Assembly: GCA_004293905.1 (NCBI GenBank)
Contig: RDZE01000018.1
Coordinates: forward strand, 1 to 64,000
From: Cytophagales bacterium
Lineage (GTDB): Bacteria > Bacteroidota > Bacteroidia > Cytophagales > Microscillaceae
DNA length: 64,000 bases
Direction of reading: 5' to 3'
Shown here: piece after piece, positions 51,016 through 60,253 of the stretch
How positions within the stretch are numbered: the stretch's first letter is position 1
How the letters are laid out: every line of letters begins with the position of its first letter
Made by a program: the position numbers and the translations under genes
The notes under the pieces: model-generated
What the model was told of the DNA's origin: nothing
What the model saw: the letters and a program-made list of their open reading frames with translations, nothing else
Database searches by the model: none

Positions 51016-53967
51016 ATGAAAAAATTATCACTTTTTATTGTATTACTCTGCTTTGGTACGTCATGGGCTTTGGCACAAACGGGCAAAGTATCGGGTACTA
51101 TTATTGACAATGATGGCGAACCCTTAGTAGGGGCTACGGTCATCATTAAGGGCACTACTGTTGGAACTATCACCGATGCCGATGGTAATTTTGTGATAGA
51201 AAAAGTGCGCGATGGCGAGTACACTATAGTAGCCTCATACATAGGTTATAAAGCCCAAGAGCAAACCGCCTCTGTTAGTGGTGGTAGCGAAACTAAAGTA
51301 AATTTTAACCTTGAAAATGACTATCTCAACCTAACTGATGTAGTGGTTACGGGTACATTTGACCCACAAAGCAAATTAGAATCTACGGTTTCTATTACTA
51401 CTATGGATAGAACACTGATAGACCAGCAAGCGGCACGAGGAACAGGTGATTTGATAGATGCTATACCGGGTTTCTATGTAGAGAGTGGTTTAGGAGAAGC
51501 AGCCAATAATGTTTATCCGCGTGGGTTGCCCGTAGGAACAGGTGGATTGCGCTATACTGCTTTGCGCGAAGATGGCTTGAACACTTTTGAAATCTCGGAC
51601 AAAGTATTTTTTAGCTCTGATGGTTATACCAAAAATGACCTCACTATAGAAAGAGTAGAAGGGCTGAGAGGTGGAAATGCAGTTATTTTCTCTTCTAATA
51701 CACCTGGTGGTATCATTAATTTTGTAAGCAAAACAGGCGGACAAGAATTGAAAGGAGATGTGCGTTTTACATTTGGTTCGCAACAACTTTATAGAGTTGA
51801 TTTTAATGTAGGTGGTCCTTTGACTGAAGACAAAAAATGGCGTTTCAACGTAGGAGGACACTATAGATATGATAGAGGATTGCGCGATTTTACAGGACCT
51901 GCCAATATTGGTGGGCAAGTAAAAATGAACCTTACGCGTCTATTTGATAACAACAAAGGCTATATTCGTTTTTATGCCAAAATGGTAGATGACCAAATCG
52001 CATTTTGGGCACCTGTTCCTTATCAGGGTTTTAGCAGCCCACGCCCTATTTCGGGTTGGAACGATTTGCTTACAGGTTCTATGATTCCTGCTCGCTCCGG
52101 TGATATTTCTCTTCCTGACCCGCTCAATCCTGGTCAGTTCAGAACAGTAAGTTTGGGAAATGTTGTAAATACCAAATATAGTAATGTTGGGGCTGAATTG
52201 CAATACGATTTGGGCGATGGTTGGCAAATCAAGAACCAAATGCGTTATATTTCGGGCACGAATCAAGTAAGTTTAACACAAGTAGTTTCTAACCCTTTAG
52301 CAGGGCAAAGTCTTACACTGACAGCCCCTCCGGGTACTACTCCTTTTGTGTTTTATGTAAGTCCTAACCTAACAAGTGGCATTAACTATTCGGCGGCAGC
52401 CTCAAGAGGCGAAGATATTCCTATCACTTCTTTAGCTTCACCTATCACCGATGCACAAGGCATCAGAACTACTGGGCTCAATGGCAACGGTATGCTTATT
52501 CCTTTGGGTTTGTTTGTGGTCAATAGCCAAAATACTAACTTTATGAACAATTTCCAAATCACGAAAACTTTCGGAGATCATAAATTAGTAGGAGGGGCTT
52601 ATATTAGTTTGTACAATTCTAATGAATATTGGAATTTTAATACCATTCTTACAGATGTACAAAGCAATCCGCGTTTGGTAGATGTGCAATACAGAGCAGG
52701 TAGTGCTATCGCTGCTGAACTTACGCGTGGTGGCGTTTTTGGAGCTAACTTCCAATATGAGCGTTCTTTTACTAAAAATGGTACTTACGCCTTGTTCATT
52801 GGCGATGAATGGCAAGTTACTGACCAACTGACTGCTACTTTGGGCTTCCGCTATGAAGTAAATCAGGCGGTAGGTTCTCTACAAAATACAGGACGCCGCG
52901 ATGGACGCACGGCAGGCGTAGTGCGCGCGGGTAGTCCTATCACAGTAGGCATTGGCGGCACGGGTGGCTTAGATGGAAATGCGACCACCTTATACGATAA
53001 CAATGCAGATATTCCTTTGAATAGTTACCAAATTTATGACAATACTTATGAAGTTTGGGGAGCTAATATTGGTTTGAATTATAAATTCAATGATAATTTT
53101 GCCTTATTTGCCAATGGTTCGCGTGGTACGCGCTATGCAACAAGCCAAAACTTTTTAGCAAACAAAGACCAAGGCACTATTACAGGCACTGCACTCATAG
53201 GGCAAGTAAATACTGCTGATAACGGTGGTTTTATCAACCCTGTGATTAACCAAATAGCCCTACGCAACCCTATTGAGGAAGTATTGCAAGGAGAAATAGG
53301 AGCACGTATTTCACAGAAGAAATTCGGAATTACTTTTGCCTTATTTGGTACTCAGTTGAGCAATGCGCCTTTTACCTTACAAAGTACAGGAGCCAATGGC
53401 AATATCCAATTAGATGTTTTGTTGTATGACGTAAGAACCATCGGAGGGGAATTAGAAGCCATTTGGTCGCCTGTAAAAGGTCTAAGATTGAATACTTCTA
53501 TTGCCGTACAACAAGCGCAATATACCAAATACCCTGATGTAACTGTAGTAGAAGTAAACACTGCTGACCGTGTAGACCCTGCTACACCTACCAGAATTGT
53601 TAATTTTTCGGGTAATAATGTAGAGCGTATTCCTCCCATTCAGATAGATTTTACGGCTGATTATACCTACAAAAAATTCAATGTATATGGCAATGTACGT
53701 TATATCGGAGAGCGTTGGGGCAATCGTCGTAATACATTCAAATTACCTGCGTTTTTCGAAGTTGGGGCGGGTGCTTCTTATCGCACAGGCAATTTCACGT
53801 TAGGTGTGCAAGGTATCAACTTGCTCAATGCTTTAGGAATTACGGAAGGAAATACACGTACTCAGGATAATATAGGTCCTAATGCTGCGGCAAACAATGA
53901 TACTGTTAATACAGGTATATTCATTTTGCCTCGCTCATTTAACTTTACGGTCAATTATTCCTTCTAA
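51016..53967 (+). CDS. TonB-dependent receptor
   Basis: A 983-residue outer-membrane importer. It has a signal peptide ending in ALAQ, an N-terminal carboxypeptidase-like domain (GKVSGTIIDNDGEPLVGATV, about 24-105) as in many Bacteroidota receptors, a plug domain with DVVVTGTFDPQ and GGNAVIFSSNTPGGIINFV, and a 22-strand barrel ending in RSFNFTVNYSF. There is no SusD gene next to it and no recognisable siderophore-specific feature, so the ligand is unknown. It is followed by a strong terminator. Confidence 0.93.
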   Translation: MKKLSLFIVLLCFGTSWALAQTGKVSGTIIDNDGEPLVGATVIIKGTTVGTITDADGNFVIEKVRDGEYTIVASYIGYKAQEQTASVSGGSETKVNFNLENDYLNLTDVVVTGTFDPQSKLESTVSITTMDRTLIDQQAARGTGDLIDAIPGFYVESGLGEAANNVYPRGLPVGTGGLRYTALREDGLNTFEISDKVFFSSDGYTKNDLTIERVEGLRGGNAVIFSSNTPGGIINFVSKTGGQELKGDVRFTFGSQQLYRVDFNVGGPLTEDKKWRFNVGGHYRYDRGLRDFTGPANIGGQVKMNLTRLFDNNKGYIRFYAKMVDDQIAFWAPVPYQGFSSPRPISGWNDLLTGSMIPARSGDISLPDPLNPGQFRTVSLGNVVNTKYSNVGAELQYDLGDGWQIKNQMRYISGTNQVSLTQVVSNPLAGQSLTLTAPPGTTPFVFYVSPNLTSGINYSAAASRGEDIPITSLASPITDAQGIRTTGLNGNGMLIPLGLFVVNSQNTNFMNNFQITKTFGDHKLVGGAYISLYNSNEYWNFNTILTDVQSNPRLVDVQYRAGSAIAAELTRGGVFGANFQYERSFTKNGTYALFIGDEWQVTDQLTATLGFRYEVNQAVGSLQNTGRRDGRTAGVVRAGSPITVGIGGTGGLDGNATTLYDNNADIPLNSYQIYDNTYEVWGANIGLNYKFNDNFALFANGSRGTRYATSQNFLANKDQGTITGTALIGQVNTADNGGFINPVINQIALRNPIEEVLQGEIGARISQKKFGITFALFGTQLSNAPFTLQSTGANGNIQLDVLLYDVRTIGGELEAIWSPVKGLRLNTSIAVQQAQYTKYPDVTVVEVNTADRVDPATPTRIVNFSGNNVERIPPIQIDFTADYTYKKFNVYGNVRYIGERWGNRRNTFKLPAFFEVGAGASYRTGNFTLGVQGINLLNALGITEGNTRTQDNIGPNAAANNDTVNTGIFILPRSFNFTVNYSF

Positions 53968-53992
53968 ATTATAAACTCACTATAAAGGCATA

Positions 53993-54024
53993 AAAAAAGA
54001 GAGGCTTTTGGGTCTCTCTTTTTT
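53993..54024. terminator. Terminator between the receptor gene and the NACHT gene
   Basis: AAAAAAGAGAG (53993-54003) pairs with CTCTCTTTTTT (54014-54024) around a 10-base loop. It is symmetrical and can serve both convergent genes. Confidence 0.8.
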
Positions 54025-54049
54025 ATTGATAGGTTTTTGTATGTTTTCC

Positions 54050-55921
54050 CTAAGCCATTTCAGCAGTAGTAGGGTTATTGGCTAAGTCAACATTTTTGAG
54101 ATGTTTTAATTTTTTAAGTATAGTAATGTCTACTATATGATTGTTCTTCAGCAGTAAGGTTTCTAATCGTGCCATCGTACCCAATGCATAAATATTAATG
54201 ACTCTATTATTAGAAAGGTCTAAATGTTTCAAATTTTCTAGATTGACCAAAGCTCCAATGTCATCTATTTGGTTATTAGAAAGGTCTAAATATTCCAAAT
54301 TGGTTAATTTTCTCAAAGGGTTCATGTAGCGTATTTGATTATTGGATAGGTGCAATGATTTTAGATGAGAGAGTTCATTTAGAAAACTAATATCACTGCA
54401 ATCTTTTTGGGTAAGGTCTAATTTGTTTTCATAAAGAAATTCTTTTAAGGTTTTGCCATTGAGTTGCATTCCGCCTATTTCGAGTGTTTCTAAATTTTTG
54501 AATCCTCGCAAGATGCCTAAATCACTTGATTTGATGGATTTGAGAGAAACAAGTCTGATTTCATTCATATCTTTTTGTTTCAAATTGTAGAACGGTTGTG
54601 GCTCGAATACTTTGAAGGTTTTATAGGTACCATCTATGCGGTTGCATGACTCATAAGCCATTTCTATTAGGAGTTTGTCTATGAGTTCGAACTCTTCTGG
54701 ATCGTGAATGGAGTATAATAAGCCGTTATTATTGAACATTTCTAAAGCAATGAAATACTCTAAAATAGACTTGTGTGCAAATTTGAGGTGTCCTTTTACA
54801 TTTTGCGTGAGCAAAGAACGACTTTTTAGCTCTATTTCAGAAAGTTTGACGCCATATTGTTCAGCAATGGGTTTTAATTCGTGTGTTTCTAAGAAAAGAC
54901 CTTTACGTTGTTTGCGGTTAGTAAATAAATCAATGGCAACGGCACGCGCAAATTTATAAAGTTCTTGTTCATAAAATTCTCGGTTGGTATGGTGTTGTCT
55001 TTTTACTTCTCTTTCTATCCATCGGCTGATAATTTCTTCATAAATTTGGAAAGTGAAATTATATTGATGGCGGTTTTCCATAAGGTCGTCTATGTAGCTT
55101 AGAATCATAGGGCGCACCATGAGGTTAGGAGATTTTCGCACTATTTTTTCGGCGCGTCCTCTTTTAAGAAAACTAAACCAAGGGTAGTTTTTACTGAGGT
55201 ATTTGCCAATATCTTTGTCATCAAAAGCAGATACGTATATTTTATGAATACTATATTCCTTGTTTTCATACTCAAATTGTAATTTTCCTACTTCATCTGT
55301 ATCTTCTTCTTCGGGAGGGAAAAATTGTGTACGGCAAGTGATGATTACTTCTCTAAAATCTTTCACGGTATCTAAGATTTCACAAAAGCGTTTTTTATAA
55401 TCAGCCAATGCTTGGTTGTCTTCGTCAAAAGCATCTAAGAGTAAAATCGTTTTGATACGTTGCTCAAAGGGGATTTTTTTAACTTCTTCTAAGGCTTGTG
55501 GAAACCCTAATGGGATAAGCCTTACGGTATCGGGAAGGGGGTATTCGTCTTCTGTTTCGGCTTCTATTTCTTCTTGTGAAAGAAAATCGGGTAAGAACTT
55601 GAGTTTATAAGGGGTTTCTACTATTTTTTTGGCATAGTCAAAATAAAGATTAATCATAAAAGTAGTTTTTCCCATACCAGCTTCTGCTAAAACAATGTAA
55701 AGATTTTGTTCAAGGGTTTTGGTATTGAAGCCTTTTTCTGTAAAGAAGGGAATAAGTGGTTGTTTGGCTACAAATATATAGGGGTTGTCGGGGTCGGTTT
55801 CTAAGACGGGCGCTATATTTTGGCACTGTGTTGATACATAGTATTTGAGTGCTTTCTCGATTTCAGCTTCAGGGTAATATGCCGAAATACCAGCTTTTAG
55901 GTCTTGTTTAGAAAGTATCAT
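54050..55921 (-). CDS. NACHT-domain STAND ATPase with C-terminal leucine-rich repeats (NLR-like)
   Basis: 623 residues from the Met at 55921 (MILSKQDLKAGIS). There is a short N-terminal segment (1-75) without a recognised effector. The NACHT ATPase has Walker A AEAGMGKTTF (about 80-89), Walker B ILLLDAFDED (about 159-168) and CRTQF (about 196-200). A winged-helix region contains FAHKSILEYFIALEMF (about 381-396). At least six leucine-rich repeats follow (about 455-617: LEYLDLSNNQI, LKHLDLSNNRV, LETLLLKNNHI). The order NACHT-WH-LRR is that of eukaryotic NLRs. Bacterial NACHT proteins include anti-phage proteins, and a similar role is inferred here. Confidence 0.88.
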   Translation of the reverse strand: MILSKQDLKAGISAYYPEAEIEKALKYYVSTQCQNIAPVLETDPDNPYIFVAKQPLIPFFTEKGFNTKTLEQNLYIVLAEAGMGKTTFMINLYFDYAKKIVETPYKLKFLPDFLSQEEIEAETEDEYPLPDTVRLIPLGFPQALEEVKKIPFEQRIKTILLLDAFDEDNQALADYKKRFCEILDTVKDFREVIITCRTQFFPPEEEDTDEVGKLQFEYENKEYSIHKIYVSAFDDKDIGKYLSKNYPWFSFLKRGRAEKIVRKSPNLMVRPMILSYIDDLMENRHQYNFTFQIYEEIISRWIEREVKRQHHTNREFYEQELYKFARAVAIDLFTNRKQRKGLFLETHELKPIAEQYGVKLSEIELKSRSLLTQNVKGHLKFAHKSILEYFIALEMFNNNGLLYSIHDPEEFELIDKLLIEMAYESCNRIDGTYKTFKVFEPQPFYNLKQKDMNEIRLVSLKSIKSSDLGILRGFKNLETLEIGGMQLNGKTLKEFLYENKLDLTQKDCSDISFLNELSHLKSLHLSNNQIRYMNPLRKLTNLEYLDLSNNQIDDIGALVNLENLKHLDLSNNRVINIYALGTMARLETLLLKNNHIVDITILKKLKHLKNVDLANNPTTAEMA

Positions 55922-55995
55922 AAGAATTGTTTTTGTCCAAATAAGTTCGAAATATAGTTTTTTTATTTGAAATATGGAAATTATTGTGCCAATTT

Positions 55996-57981
55996 TTACA
56001 ACTCTATTGCCCAAAGCGTAATATCATCGCGTGTATCAGTATTTTGGCGAAATTGTTGGAGCATTTTTTCTATTTCTATCTGTTGTTGTTTGATAGGGAG
56101 TTGCGCGGTGGCTGTTAAAATATTTTTAAGTTGGTGTTCGCCAAGGCTTTTTCGTTGAGGATTGGGCAGGTCAGTGATGCCGTCAGTGGTGAGGTAGATG
56201 CGGTCTCCTTTTTGGAGTGTTAAATTATGCTGCTCGAAGGAGCGGTCAAATGTTTCTTGGAAAAGCCCCCCGATGCTGAGGCGGTTGCCTTGTATTTCTT
56301 GCAGTTGATTTTGTGCAAAATAATAGAGTGGTCTTTTGGCATTGGCATAAAGAAATTGTATTTTTCCGTTGTCATCGGTTTGCCATCTGCATAGGGCTAC
56401 GTCCATTCCTTCTGTATTGCGGGTTTCGTATTGTTTAAGTCCGTAGCGTACTTCTTTGTGTAGTAGGTTGAGTATTTTTTGGGGTTCGGTGATTTCTTGC
56501 ACATGTACTATTTCGTTGAGCAATACATAACCTATCATGCTCATAAACGCACCCGGTACGCCGTGCCCTGTGCAATCTACTACGGCGGCTAATGTATAGG
56601 GAGGCACTTGTGTAAGCCAGAAAAAATCGCCTGATACAATATCTTTAGGTTCATAAATGATAAAATAATCACTAAGCGTTTGCTTCATTTCTTGTTCAAA
56701 GGGCAGTATGGCGTTTTGTATGGTTTGGGCGGTGCGTATGCTGTCCATTATTTTTTGGTTTTGCCCTTGAATTTCTGCACTTTTCTGCTCTATGATGTCC
56801 CTTTGCTCAGTGAGAATTTTGTTTAATTTTGTTTTTTGCCTATTAGACCTCACTAATACACCCAAAAAAACAAGAATAAGGCTGGAGGCTATCAAGATGG
56901 TTGCAATGAAAATGCGTTGATTTTGGAGGGTAGTGTTTTGCAGTTCTGAGGCATTGAGGAGTCTTTCGTTTTCTATGGTTTGTTTATTGAGTTGGTATTT
57001 TGCTTGCATTTCTGCTATTTGTTTGCTTTTTTCCTCATTGTATATTTGGTCGCGGAGTTGTATGAATTTTTGATAGTAGAAAATGGCAGAGTCTAATTGC
57101 TGTGTTTTTTCGTGATAGTGCGCCAAACTTTGATAACTTTCCAATATGCGGTTTTTATTGTTAGATATTTTGGCATAGTGAAAGGCTTTTTGTAGGTGCG
57201 TGGTGGCTTTGTCGTATTGTTGTAGGGTGGTATAAATGTCGCCTAAGTTGTCCAAAGAGGCTGAGAGATTGCTGTAGTTTTGTATTTTTTTGCTGATTTC
57301 TACGGCTCTTTCCAAAAAAAGAATTGCTTCTTGGTATTTTTCCAATCGCGAGAGTGTAATGCCTATGTTATTAGTGGAGGCGGCTATTCCAGACAAGTCA
57401 TTGGTTCTTTGCCTCCTTTGCAGGGCTTGTTCGTAGTAGTGCAATGCTTTTTCATAGTCTTTTTTTGTAAAAAAAACATTGCCTATGTTATTAAGTGAAG
57501 TGGCTTCTAAATTTTTATCATCCATCTTTTGGCTTAAAAATAATGCTTCGTTAAAGGCATTGAGGGCTTCTTCAAGGTTGCCAATGCGTAAGTATATCAT
57601 TCCTTTGGCATTGGTGTAGGTAGCAGTAGTTAGTTTATCTTTTAGTCTTTCGCTGATTTTGAGTGCTTTGATGTAGTAATCCAATGCTTCGGCAAAATTA
57701 CTTTTGTTGTATTCTACATAGCCAATTTGATAAAGTGCAGCGGCTTCTGCCCAATCATATTTTTTATCAAGTGCTATTTCGAGTGCTATTTGCCCATATT
57801 GCACTGCTTTTTCATAACTCTTAGTTGCTGTGATTTCGCTCAATTTCAAAAAACTGAGAATACGCAAACTATCATTTTGTTTGGGTAATTGCTTAAGTAA
57901 ACTATCTACTAAGGCTTCTTGTGCCAAAGAGAGTTTGCAACCCAAGAGCAAAAAAAAGTATATCAGAAAGTATTTTAACAC
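55996..57981 (-). CDS. TPR-repeat SpoIIE-type PP2C phosphatase
   Basis: 661 residues with a signal peptide (MLKYFLIYFFLLLGCKLSLAQ), six or more TPRs (about 60-320: ATSLNNIGNVFFTKKDYEKALHYYEQAL type), one transmembrane helix (about 355-378), a coiled coil (about 385-415) and a cytoplasmic SpoIIE phosphatase domain with metal-binding motifs DIVSGDFFW, VVDCTGHGVPGAFMSMIG, YANAKRP, LTTDGITD and TRDDITL. It senses a periplasmic signal and dephosphorylates a serine-phosphorylated partner, unidentified. It is 74 bp upstream of the NACHT gene on the same strand; co-transcription is likely. Confidence 0.9.
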   Translation of the reverse strand: MLKYFLIYFFLLLGCKLSLAQEALVDSLLKQLPKQNDSLRILSFLKLSEITATKSYEKAVQYGQIALEIALDKKYDWAEAAALYQIGYVEYNKSNFAEALDYYIKALKISERLKDKLTTATYTNAKGMIYLRIGNLEEALNAFNEALFLSQKMDDKNLEATSLNNIGNVFFTKKDYEKALHYYEQALQRRQRTNDLSGIAASTNNIGITLSRLEKYQEAILFLERAVEISKKIQNYSNLSASLDNLGDIYTTLQQYDKATTHLQKAFHYAKISNNKNRILESYQSLAHYHEKTQQLDSAIFYYQKFIQLRDQIYNEEKSKQIAEMQAKYQLNKQTIENERLLNASELQNTTLQNQRIFIATILIASSLILVFLGVLVRSNRQKTKLNKILTEQRDIIEQKSAEIQGQNQKIMDSIRTAQTIQNAILPFEQEMKQTLSDYFIIYEPKDIVSGDFFWLTQVPPYTLAAVVDCTGHGVPGAFMSMIGYVLLNEIVHVQEITEPQKILNLLHKEVRYGLKQYETRNTEGMDVALCRWQTDDNGKIQFLYANAKRPLYYFAQNQLQEIQGNRLSIGGLFQETFDRSFEQHNLTLQKGDRIYLTTDGITDLPNPQRKSLGEHQLKNILTATAQLPIKQQQIEIEKMLQQFRQNTDTRDDITLWAIEL

Positions 57982-58013
57982 TTATCTATAATGATTGGCT
58001 AAATTGACGATAA

Positions 58014-59018
58014 TTATTTTAATTTCACTTTGGTAGCTCCATAGCCGAATTTTTCTTTTTGGGCATCTTGGTAGTATTGTACGTGAGGGTGATTGCTTAG
58101 TTGTTTGTGTATCAGGCTGCGCAATGTACCATTGCCTACACCATGAATGAATATTACTTCTGACGCTCCTCCTAACAGAGCTTCGTCTAAGCCCTTTTCA
58201 AAGGCACGCATCTGAATTTCTAAAATACTTGCATTGTCCATTTGTATGTTTACTTCGGTTAGTTGCTCTATGTGCAAATCTATAGTATAAGTGGGCTTGT
58301 TAGAAAAAATAGTGCTTTTTGAAGTTTTGGCATCTTCTATAGCCTCATTTTTTTCGAACATTTTTTCTTTCAAAGTTTGCACATCTATCGTTTCAGTAGG
58401 AGTGATGAGTGTTGCGGGCGTTTCTTCTTTGTCTAACTGAAATAAATAAGCATTTTTATCTATTACGGGAGCTTTTTGTTTACTTTTAAAAAAGTAGGAA
58501 GCCTTTAGGCGTATATGCTTTACAAAAGGTGCGGGAGGTGTATATTGCCCTACTCTGAAAGGTAGACAGGTAATACTAAAAGTACCCCAATTCTCAAAAT
58601 TTTCCAAACTTACTTCCTTCAATTTATCTGATGTTTTAGGAAGTAAATGCCCCGCACGAATACTCTCTACGGTTTCAAACTTCTCTACAGTAACCGTATA
58701 GGGAAGTTCATAGTCAGTGTTATTAATCAAATGGCAGGATAATTTTTGGTCATTGATTTCATAAAAAGCCAAAAAAATACCTTTTTCTGCAAATAAAAGT
58801 TGGCTGCCACGAGGAGCAGGTTCTGTAAAAGTGTTTTTAGTGTTATTTTTAAACTGTGTAGCCTCTTCTTTAGCAATCAAGGCTACCTCTTGCCGTAAAA
58901 CGGGAATAGAAAAACCCTCTTCTATTTCCACTTCTACCATTTTACTATCTATCAAACGTACCACAATCCCCTCTTCTTTGGAGTGAATAAGGCGCACTTT
59001 ATCTCCTATATTAATCAT
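58014..59018 (-). CDS. DUF2027-Smr domain protein
   Basis: 334 residues. An N-terminal SH3-like/DUF2027 region begins INIGDKVRLIHSKEEGIV, and a C-terminal Smr domain (about 245-330) contains IDLHIEQL and FIHGVGNGTLRSLIHK. Smr domains are nucleases or nucleic-acid-binding modules (as in MutS2), while DUF2027 is Bacteroidota-specific. It probably acts in the cytoplasm on RNA or DNA; the target is unknown. It lies 33 bp before the phosphatase gene on the same strand. Confidence 0.88.
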   Translation of the reverse strand: MINIGDKVRLIHSKEEGIVVRLIDSKMVEVEIEEGFSIPVLRQEVALIAKEEATQFKNNTKNTFTEPAPRGSQLLFAEKGIFLAFYEINDQKLSCHLINNTDYELPYTVTVEKFETVESIRAGHLLPKTSDKLKEVSLENFENWGTFSITCLPFRVGQYTPPAPFVKHIRLKASYFFKSKQKAPVIDKNAYLFQLDKEETPATLITPTETIDVQTLKEKMFEKNEAIEDAKTSKSTIFSNKPTYTIDLHIEQLTEVNIQMDNASILEIQMRAFEKGLDEALLGGASEVIFIHGVGNGTLRSLIHKQLSNHPHVQYYQDAQKEKFGYGATKVKLK

Positions 59019-59036
59019 AACTATCTTACAGATTTT

Positions 59037-59069
59037 TTTGCAATGATACTAAAAAAAGCAATATATTTG
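59037..59069 (+). promoter_or_regulatory. Promoter of the DUF4837 gene
   Basis: TTTG (59037-59040), a 21-bp spacer and TATATTTG (59062-59069). A second -7 box, TAATTTTG at 59081-59088, lies downstream and may be used instead. Confidence 0.5.
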
Positions 59070-59125
59070 GAAAAAAAACTTAATTTTGCCTTTCTGCTTA
59101 TAACATACTACTTTAAAAATCACTC

Positions 59126-60235
59126 ATGAAATCATCTATTCCCATTATTCTTTTATTCCTGATTGTATTTTTATCAACATCTTGCGACAAAATAGAGGAA
59201 ATTCAAAAAACAACTACCCAAAGCAGAGGAGAAATAGCGGAGGTAGTCGTTGTGATGGCAGTTGACCAATGGAAAGGCTCTTTAGGGGCAACAGTCAAAG
59301 AAATCATGACCGATACTATTCCTTGTTTGCCACAAGAAGAAGCCCGTTTTTCTCTCATGCACTTAGACCCTACTGAGTTCAATAACTTTCTTCGCCATCG
59401 CAACAATGTATTTTATATCATCACACTCGATGATGATAGCTATTCGGGCAAACTTATGCGCAAATACATCAGCAAAGATGTAATAGAAAAAACCAAAACA
59501 GATAAAAAAGTACAAATCTACGCCAAAAATAACGAATATGCACAAGGGCAATATTCCCTGTTTTTGGTAGGAAACAACAAAAGCGAAATACAACAATATC
59601 TCACCAACGAAAAGGAACAAATATGGGAACGCTTTTACCAAAGAGAACGCAACCGACTTGTAGCCAAACTTTATGCCATCAATGAGCAAACCAAACTCAA
59701 TGATTTTATCCTCTCGCGTTATGCCCTCAAGATGCGCATACCCGAAAGCTATGATGTAGTCAAAAGAGAAGAAAATTTTATTTGGCTTCGTTTCCTGAGC
59801 GAAAAAATAGACCGCCATATTTGGATTACCTACCGCGACTATACCGCCACCGAACAATTCAACCCAACCCAAATACAAGCCCTCCGCGACAGTATTGGCA
59901 GTCAGCGCATGAGAGCCGATAAATTAGAAAATTCTTATCCCATTACCGAAACATTGATACCCATTTGTGCCCAAAAAATATCGCTCAATAAACGTTTTGC
60001 CACCGAATATAGGGGTTTATGGAAACTTGCCAATGGCACACGTGGTGGCGGATTCATAGCCTATGCATTTGTAGATGATAGTGCCAAACGCCTCTATTAC
60101 GTAGAAGCCTTTTTGTATGCACCCGATAACGAAAAACGCCGATTCATCATGGAGTTAGAAGCTATTTTAAGAACAGCACAACCTGTTAGTTTGCAAATCG
60201 CCAACACTACAAAAAATAAGAATCAAAAACAATAA
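59126..60235 (+). CDS. DUF4837 lipoprotein
   Basis: 369 residues. The lipobox is LSTSC with the Cys at about 20 (SC|DKIEE), so it is lipid-anchored. The DUF4837 core contains VVVMAVDQWKGSLGATVKEI, PCLPQEEARFSL and ESYDVVKREENFIWLRF. The family is of unknown function and restricted to Bacteroidota. The next gene is maeB, 18 bp downstream. Confidence 0.85.
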   Translation: MKSSIPIILLFLIVFLSTSCDKIEEIQKTTTQSRGEIAEVVVVMAVDQWKGSLGATVKEIMTDTIPCLPQEEARFSLMHLDPTEFNNFLRHRNNVFYIITLDDDSYSGKLMRKYISKDVIEKTKTDKKVQIYAKNNEYAQGQYSLFLVGNNKSEIQQYLTNEKEQIWERFYQRERNRLVAKLYAINEQTKLNDFILSRYALKMRIPESYDVVKREENFIWLRFLSEKIDRHIWITYRDYTATEQFNPTQIQALRDSIGSQRMRADKLENSYPITETLIPICAQKISLNKRFATEYRGLWKLANGTRGGGFIAYAFVDDSAKRLYYVEAFLYAPDNEKRRFIMELEAILRTAQPVSLQIANTTKNKNQKQ

Positions 60236-60253
60236 ACAAAACAAAGCCTCACC

